Shown: piece after piece, positions 57,826-64,000 of the stretch
Layout: every line of letters begins with the position of its first letter
Position numbering within the stretch: the first letter of the stretch is position 1
NCBI GenBank assembly: GCA_946902985.2
Contig: OX336389.2
Coordinates: 142,775,099-142,839,098 of the forward strand
DNA length: 64,000 nucleotides
Direction of reading: 5' to 3'
Source: Meconema thalassinum
Lineage: Eukaryota > Arthropoda > Insecta > Orthoptera > Tettigoniidae
Translations under genes and position numbers: made by a program
Notes under the pieces: model-generated
The model's database searches: none
The model's input: the letters and a program-made list of their open reading frames with translations, nothing else
What the model was told of the DNA's origin: nothing

Positions 57826-58383
57826 TGTGACAATACTAACTCGCCTCGACCGTAAGTACACTTGATTTTGACAGCTGCATGCAGGTTCTTGGGAATTGAG
57901 ATGTGGTAGTGCTCTTTATCTACGCTAGAGTGCAGGAGCGCCTCGGAGAAGGTTACAACTGGGTCGTGTTCGCCTGGTGGTGAAAGCTGTAATCTTATCT
58001 GCGTGTAGAATGATAGTATATTTTCGATGCGATTATTATTGTGTGTTGGGACATGATCTAGAAAGGATATAACATCATGTAGTCTACGGATATTGAGTAG
58101 CTTTTAGCTACTCAATCGGATGTCTTGCTTCGTAAACCTCGTCGTAATTGGCTCTACCAAAATATGAATCGATATGGAATAGTTTGCCTTTAAATTAATT
58201 TATTTTTCATGTAAAAATGTGGCAGAAAGATGAGGTTGGTTCTCGCGTACACCTGGGGTGTGTGATGGTCTATACTTCGGTTGAAACGGATACCTAAGTG
58301 GTCATGTCGACAAGAGATATTAGTTGATCCTTATTTATTGTTTATATATTTTGTTGAGGCAACTTTAAGGGAAGCAAACCTAT
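57826..58383 (+). repeat. Truncated fourth unit U4 (LTR-like part only)
   Basis: About 558 bp, ending at AAGCAAACCTAT, where the complete units continue. About 50 bp is deleted after GAATGATAGTA. The right junction falls in a short ATTTTAAT shared with the satellite, suggesting microhomology-mediated joining. Confidence 0.8.
58092..58116. other. Hairpin in U4 LTR-like region
   Basis: Same arms and loop as in U1; retained in the truncated unit. Confidence 0.85.
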
Positions 58384-58687
58384 TTTAATTTTCTGAGATC
58401 TTTCCTTTATCATTCTGCAAGGATTTCAGAAACAGTACATTAAAGGAATGTGTACTCAAATCGAATAATTTCATAAATTAGCGGTGACGAATTGCATTCG
58501 AATTGCATAAATACCAATTTTTGTAAAATGTGAGCAATTTGCAGATACTGAAGTTCTAACATGCTGCAATTAGGAGTTGTCGTCAAAAACCTTATAACTG
58601 TTAAACGTTAATTTATTTTACAGGTTTTCCTTCTGCATTCTAATTTCATAAATATCGATCAATTCGCATGGTTTTCAGAAACAGTAT
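58384..58687. repeat. Tail of a satellite monomer after the gag-only array
   Basis: Resumes at ATTTTAATTTTCTGAGATCT, about 1.5 kb further along the monomer than where M9 stopped. Variants (GTGAGCAATTTG, AGGAGTTGTCGTC) place it with the tails of M1, M5 and M11. Confidence 0.85.
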
Positions 58688-61507
58688 CATCATATATATT
58701 ATTTCAGTAGTATGCATCACTCCTGCGGCGCTCACAAGAGACCGATCGTGAAAAATGAGCATTCAAATGAAAGAAAATATACATTACCAGTGATTCATTG
58801 CACTCTAATATCATAAATATCTATAATTTCTTCAACGAATGACTTTCAAAAAACTGTACGATGTGTGCGATATAAAGTTACTCTTGCTGCAGGAAGATAC
58901 GCTCCATAATTGTTGTCCACTTCACATTTTGGCCGCTGTGTCGCTTTTTTATGTCATTTTAACATTCTGAGGTCTTTCCTTTATCATTTTGCATCGATTT
59001 CAGAAACAGTAAATGAAAGGAATGTGTTCGTTTTCAGAATCAGTAGGCTAAATCATTGGATTGGGTACTCAAATCGTATAACCGGCGAGTGTTACTGCTA
59101 AACTTTCAATCAATGGACTCAGCTCAAACATGATTTAAGCTCGTACGTCTAAGGAATGTAGTTATTATATTCCAGGTTTCTTAAAATATGCCGCGATACA
59201 GGATTTTCTTCTGCATTCTAATTCCATATGTATCGATTTTTTTAAGAATTGTGCTTTTTGCAAATACTGTTGCTCTAACATGCTGCAATTCTGAGTTGTT
59301 GTCTAAAACCTTAGAACATTGAACGTTATTTCTCTAACAGTTTTTCTTCTATCTGATTTTTAGAATCAACAAATCAATGTATTGGGTTCAGGTTTTTCTT
59401 CTGCATTCTAATTCTATAAATATCGATTTTTCTAAGAAGTGTGCTTTTTGCAAATACTGTTGCTCTAACATGCTGCAATTCTGAGTTGTCGTCTAAAACC
59501 TTAAAACATTGAACGTTAATTCTCTAACAGTTGTTCTTCTATCTGATTTTCAGAATCAGCAAATCAATGGATTGGGTACAGGTTTTTCTTCTGCATTCTA
59601 ATTCTATAAATGTCGATATTTGTAAGAAGGATGCTTTTTGCAAATACTGTTGCTGTATCATGCTAGAGTTGTCGTCTACAGCCATGAAACTATCATCATC
59701 ATCATCATCATCATAATCATCATCATCATCATCATATTGGCCTCAAAAATTAGCAGTGAAGAATTGCATTCTAATTTCATAAATATCAATTTTTGTAAGA
59801 AGTGTGCGTTTTGCAAATACTGATGCTCTAACATGCTGCAATTATGAGTTGTCGTCTAAACCCTTCAAACTATTAAACGTTTATTATTTTGCAGGGTTTT
59901 CTTCTGCATTCTAATTTCATAAATATCGATCATTTCTCATGGTTTTCAGAAACAGTAAATCAATGGATTGAGTACTCTAAATCGTATAACCGGCGTGTGT
60001 TACCGCGTCTAAAACCTTAGAACTATTAAACATTCATTCTTTTACGGGTTTTTCTTCTATCATTTCCCATGGTTTTGAGAATTAATAAATCAATGGATTG
60101 GTTACTCAAGTCGTATAATTCCATAAATATCGAATAACCGATGAGTGTTATTATGATCCAATTTTTAGTGATTTCCTTCTTAAGTTACGGAACGTACAAT
60201 TTGCAATTCTGAATGAAATATATCGAATAACCGGTGAGTGTTACGGCTAAGCTCTCAATCAATGGACTCAGTACAGAAATGGAATCAACATTGACTAATT
60301 GCATTTTAATTTCATGAATATCAAAGAAAGAAACCAACCACAGCTCGCTCTCATGCTGACGCTCCACTCGGGAAAGCGAAAGCTCCCCTGTAGGTAACGT
60401 GCAAAGGAGTTTAGCGTTGAGCGCTACACACAGAACAGGGAAATCACCCCTGTAGGTAACGTGCAAAGGAGTTTATCGTTGAGCGCTATACACAGAACAA
60501 GGAAAGCACCCCTGTAGTTAACGCGCAAAGGAGTTTTGCGTTGAGCGCTGCACACAGAACAAGGAAAGCTCCCCTGTAGGTAACGTCAAAGGAGTTTAGC
60601 GTTGAGCGCTACACACAGAACAAGGAAAGCACACTTGTATATAACGTGCAACGGAGTTTAGCGCTGAGCGCCTCACACAGGAACGGGAAAGCTGACCTCC
60701 AGGCAGTGTGTGAAGGTGTTTAACGCTGATCGTTGCACTTACGAACAAGAAAGCCTCACTGTTAGCGGGGCGTGTAGAAGTTTTCCAACGAGGGCTGTCC
60801 TGATAAGGGAGAAGGACGCTCGTCAGCCAAGAAGTTAAAGCAGCAAATCATGACCAAGATGCTTTCATAAATATCGAATAACTGGTGTGTGTTATGATGA
60901 TCCAATTTTCAGTAATTGTCTTTAAGTTAGAGAACGTAGAACTTGCAATTCTAACTGAAATGTAAACAGTCTTCTATAATAATTTGCATGAAATGAAAAC
61001 ATAACAACCTCTCTCCTTAAGACTCTCATTATAAACATATTGGGAAATGTGTGGTTTATGAACAAGCGAGATTTTGTAATTTCATAAATGTCTATAATTT
61101 ATAGGAAGTATGCGATTTTCAGATACTGTTGCTGTAGGAATATACGATCCATAATTGCTGTCCACTTCACATCTTAGCCGATGTGACGCCTGTTTAGTGT
61201 CATTTTAATATTCTGAGATCTTTCCTTTATCATTCTGCAAGGTTTTCAGAAACAGTAAATCAAAGGAATGTGTAATCAAATCGAAGAATTTCATAAATTA
61301 GCGGTGACGAATTGCATTCGAAATGCATAAATACCAACTTTTGTAATAAGTGTGCAATTTGCAGATACTGATGCTCTAACATGCTGCAATTATGAGTTGT
61401 CGTCTACACCCTTAAAACTGTTAAACGTTAATTTATTTTACAGGTTTTTCTTCTGCATTCTAATTTCATAAATATCGATCATTTCGCATGGTTTTCAGAA
61501 ACAGTAT
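58688..61507. repeat. Satellite monomer M10
   Basis: About 2820 bp. It shares GCTCAAACATGATTTAAGCT and TCGTATAATTCCATAAATAT variants, the extra subrepeat and overall length with M3. The TCA tract is at 59692-59738. Confidence 0.8.
60389..60690. repeat. 62-bp minisatellite in M10, 5 copies
   Basis: Copies start near 60389, 60451, 60513, 60575 and 60637; the last is diverged (ACACTTGTATATAACG). Confidence 0.88.
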
Positions 61508-64000
61508 CATCATATATATTATTTCAGTAGTATGCATCCCTCCTGTGGCGCTCACAAGAGACCGATCGTGAGAAATGAGCATTCAAATGAAAGAAAATAT
61601 ACATTACCAGTGATTCATTGCACTCTAATTTCATAAATATCTATAATTTCTTCAAAAAATGTCTTTTAAATAACTGTACGAAATGTGCGGTTTGCAGTTA
61701 CTCTTGCTGCAGGAAGATACGCTCCATAATTGGTGTCCACTTCACATTTTGGCCGCTGTGGCGCCTTTTTATGTCATTTTAACACTCTGAGGTCTTTCCT
61801 TTATCATATTGCGTCGATTTCAGAAACAGTAAATGAAAGGAATGTGTTCGTTTTCAGAATCAGTAGGCTAAATCATTGGATTGGGTACTCAAATCGTATA
61901 ACCGGCGAGTGTTACTGCTAATCTTTCAATCAATGGACCCAGCACAAACATGATTTAAGCTCATTCGTCTAAAGAATGGATTTATTATATTCCAGGTTTG
62001 TTAAAATATGCCGCGATACAGGATTTTCTTCTGCATTCTAATTCCATAAATATCGATTTTTGTATGAATTGTACTTTAAGCAAATACTGTTGCTCTAACA
62101 TGCCACAATTCTTAGTTGTCTAAAACCTTAAAACATTGAACCTTATTCCTCTAACAGTTTTTCTTCTATCTGATTTTTAGAATCAACAAATCAATGTATT
62201 GGGTTCAGGTTTTTCTACTGCATTCTAATTTTATAAATATCGATTTTTGTAAGAAGTGTGCTTTTTGCAAATACTGTTGCTGCATCATGCTAGAGTTCTC
62301 GTCTACAGCCATGAAACTATCATCACCATCTACATCATCATCATCATCATCATATAGGCCTCATAAATTAGCAGTGAAGAATTGCATTCTAATTTCATAA
62401 TATATCAATTTTAGTAAGACGTTTGCGATCTGCAAATACTGATGCTCTAACATGCTGCAATTATGAGTTGTCCATTAAACCCTTAAAACTATTAAACGTT
62501 CATTATTTTACAGGTTTTTCTTCTGCATTCCAATTTCATAAATAACGATCATTTCGCATGGTTTTCAGAAACAGTAAATCAATGGACTGTGTACTCTAAA
62601 TCGTATAACCAGCGTGTGTTACCGCGTCTAAAATCTTAGAACTATTAAACATTCATCCTTTCTTCTATCATTTCCCATGGTTTTGAGAATTAATAAATCA
62701 ATGGATTGGGTACTCAAATCGTATAATTTCATAAATATCGAATAACCGATGAGTGTTATTATGATCCAATTTTCAGTGATTGCCTTCTTATGATACGGAA
62801 CGTACAACTTGCAATTCTGACTGAAATATATCGAATAACCGGTGAGTGTTACGGCTAAGTTCTCAATCAATGGACTCAACACAGAAATGGAATCAACAGT
62901 GACTAATTGCATTTTAATTTCATAAATATCAAAGAAAGAAACCAGCCACAGCACGCTCTCATGCTGACGCTCCACTCGGGAAAGCGAAAGCTCCCCTGTA
63001 GGTAACGTGCAAAGGAGTTTAGCGTTGAGCGCTACACACAGAACAAGGAAAGCACCCCTGTAGTTAACGTGCAAAGGAGATTAGCGTTGAGCGCTACACA
63101 CAGAACAAGGAAAGCACCCCTGTAGTTAACGTGCAAAGGAGTTTTGCGTTAAGCGCTACGCACAGAACAAAGAAAGCACCCCTGTAGGTAACTTGCAAAG
63201 GAGTTTAGCTTTGAGGGCTAGACACAGAACAAGGAAAGCACCCCTGTCGGTAAGGTGCAAAGGAGTTTAGCGCTGAGCGCCTCACACAGGAACGGGAAAG
63301 CTGATCTGCAGGCAGTGTGTGAAGGTGTTTAACGCTGATTGTTGCACTTAGGAACAAGAAAGCCTCACTGTAAGCGGGGCGTGAGGAAGTTTTCCAACGA
63401 GGGTTGTCCTGATAAGGGAGAAGGACGCTCCTCAGCCAAGAAATTAAAGCAGGAAATCTTGACCAAGATGATTTCATAAATATGGAATAACTGGTGTGTG
63501 CTATGATGATCCAATTTTCAGTCATTGCCTTTAATTTAGAGAATGTAGAACATGCAATTCTAACTGAAATGTAAACAGTGTTCTATAATCATTTGGATGA
63601 AATGAAAACATAACAACCTTTATCCTTAAGACTCTCAATATAAACAAATTGGGAAATGTGTGGTTTATGAACAAGCGAGATTTTCTAATTTCATAAATGT
63701 CTATAATTTATACGAAGTATACGATTTTCAGATACTGTTGCTGTAGGAATATACGCTCCATAATTGCTGTCCACTTCACATCTTAGCCGATGTGACGCCT
63801 GTTTAGTGTCATTTTAATATTCTGAGATCTTTCCTTTATCATTCTGCAAGGATTTCAGAAACAGTACATGAAAGGAATGTATACTCAAATCGAATAATTT
63901 CATAATTTAGCGGCGACGATATGCATTCGAATTGCATAAATACCAATTTTTGTAAGAAGTGAGCAATTTGCAGATACTGATGTTCTAACATGCTGCAATT
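61508..64000. repeat. Satellite monomer M11, cut by the window end
   Basis: Its first part shares ACATGCCACAATTCT and GTTGTCCATTAAACCC with M4 and M5, and its tail has the M1/M5 variants, so it most resembles M5. The TCA tract at 62321-62352 begins TCATCACCATCTAC. Confidence 0.8.
62997..63300. repeat. 62-bp minisatellite in M11, 5 copies
   Basis: Copies start near 62997, 63059, 63121, 63183 and 63245. The ordinal pattern (GTAGTTAACG variants, then an AACTTGC variant) follows M5 and M1. Confidence 0.88.

Larger units (their letters stand above)
39980..58383 (+). mobile_element. Tandem array of a gag-only LTR-retrotransposon-like element, 3 units plus a truncated fourth
   Basis: Units start at 39980, 45814, 51942 and 57826, each with (T/A)GTGA(C/A)AAT(A/G)CTAACTCGCC. 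The complete units are 5834, 6128 and 5884 bp. Each holds a long 5' non-coding part, a gag-like gene, 305-bp subrepeats, and a purine tract GAAGGGAGGGAGTA directly before the next unit. The left edge of the array coincides with the position that follows the purine tract inside the array, as expected if it is an LTR start. No protease, RT, RNase H or integrase sequence was found, so the element would need enzymes from elsewhere. The LTR right end and the primer site could not be fixed. Alternatively, it is a tandemly duplicated gag-derived gene. Confidence 0.7.
58384..64000. repeat. Satellite array, third block, to the window end
   Basis: Monomer markers at 58688 and 61508. The array runs on past the window edge. 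Confidence 0.9.

Noticed and set aside
7391..64000. Centromeric satellite
   Set aside because: Tandem structure alone does not show centromere function, and the monomer is much longer than typical centromeric repeats.

Overview
This window is repeat-dense eukaryotic DNA, most likely from an insect. No complete host gene is recognisable. The insect call rests on an RTE-like retrotransposon end, tRNA-derived SINEs, a Ty3/gypsy element with a tRNA-Leu-type primer site, and AT-rich spacers. Several short repeats resemble ones I associate with orthopteroid (polyneopteran) genomes; that last point is recollection, not proof. There are no operons, Shine-Dalgarno sites or other bacterial features.

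Layout. (1) 1-7390: old dispersed repeats. These are the 3' end of a non-LTR element, two copies of a palindrome-headed repeat, a ~290-bp tandem array ending in a GACA tract, and SINE pieces. (2) 7391-39979: a tandem satellite with ~2.5-2.8 kb monomers (M1 to M9). Each monomer contains a 62-bp minisatellite (3-5 copies), ~190-bp degenerate subrepeats and a (TCA)n tract. Three insertions interrupt it, each with a readable target duplication: a 332-bp SINE (21555-21886), a 6.48-kb Ty3/gypsy element on the minus strand (23149-29626), and a 3.49-kb unclassified element with TGTGCCC/GGGCACA ends (30271-33763). (3) 39980-58383: three head-to-tail ~5.9-kb units plus a truncated fourth. Each has a gag-like gene with a CCHC zinc knuckle but no pol. 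Each unit begins with TG or a near match after a purine tract, so I read this as a tandem array of a gag-only LTR-retrotransposon-like element. (4) 58384-64000: the same satellite resumes, about 1.5 kb out of phase with where it stopped.

The gypsy element has intact structural signals: LTRs of equal length, a 4-bp target duplication, PBS, PPT, and a GGGAAAC slippery heptamer joining gag to pol. Its pol has four in-frame stop codons and damage in RNase H, so it is dead. The gag-only array is the least ordinary part of the window. Its outer LTR-like copies resemble each other more than the inner ones. All three gag copies share one internal TAA codon. The 305-bp subrepeats and two small reading frames recur in every unit.
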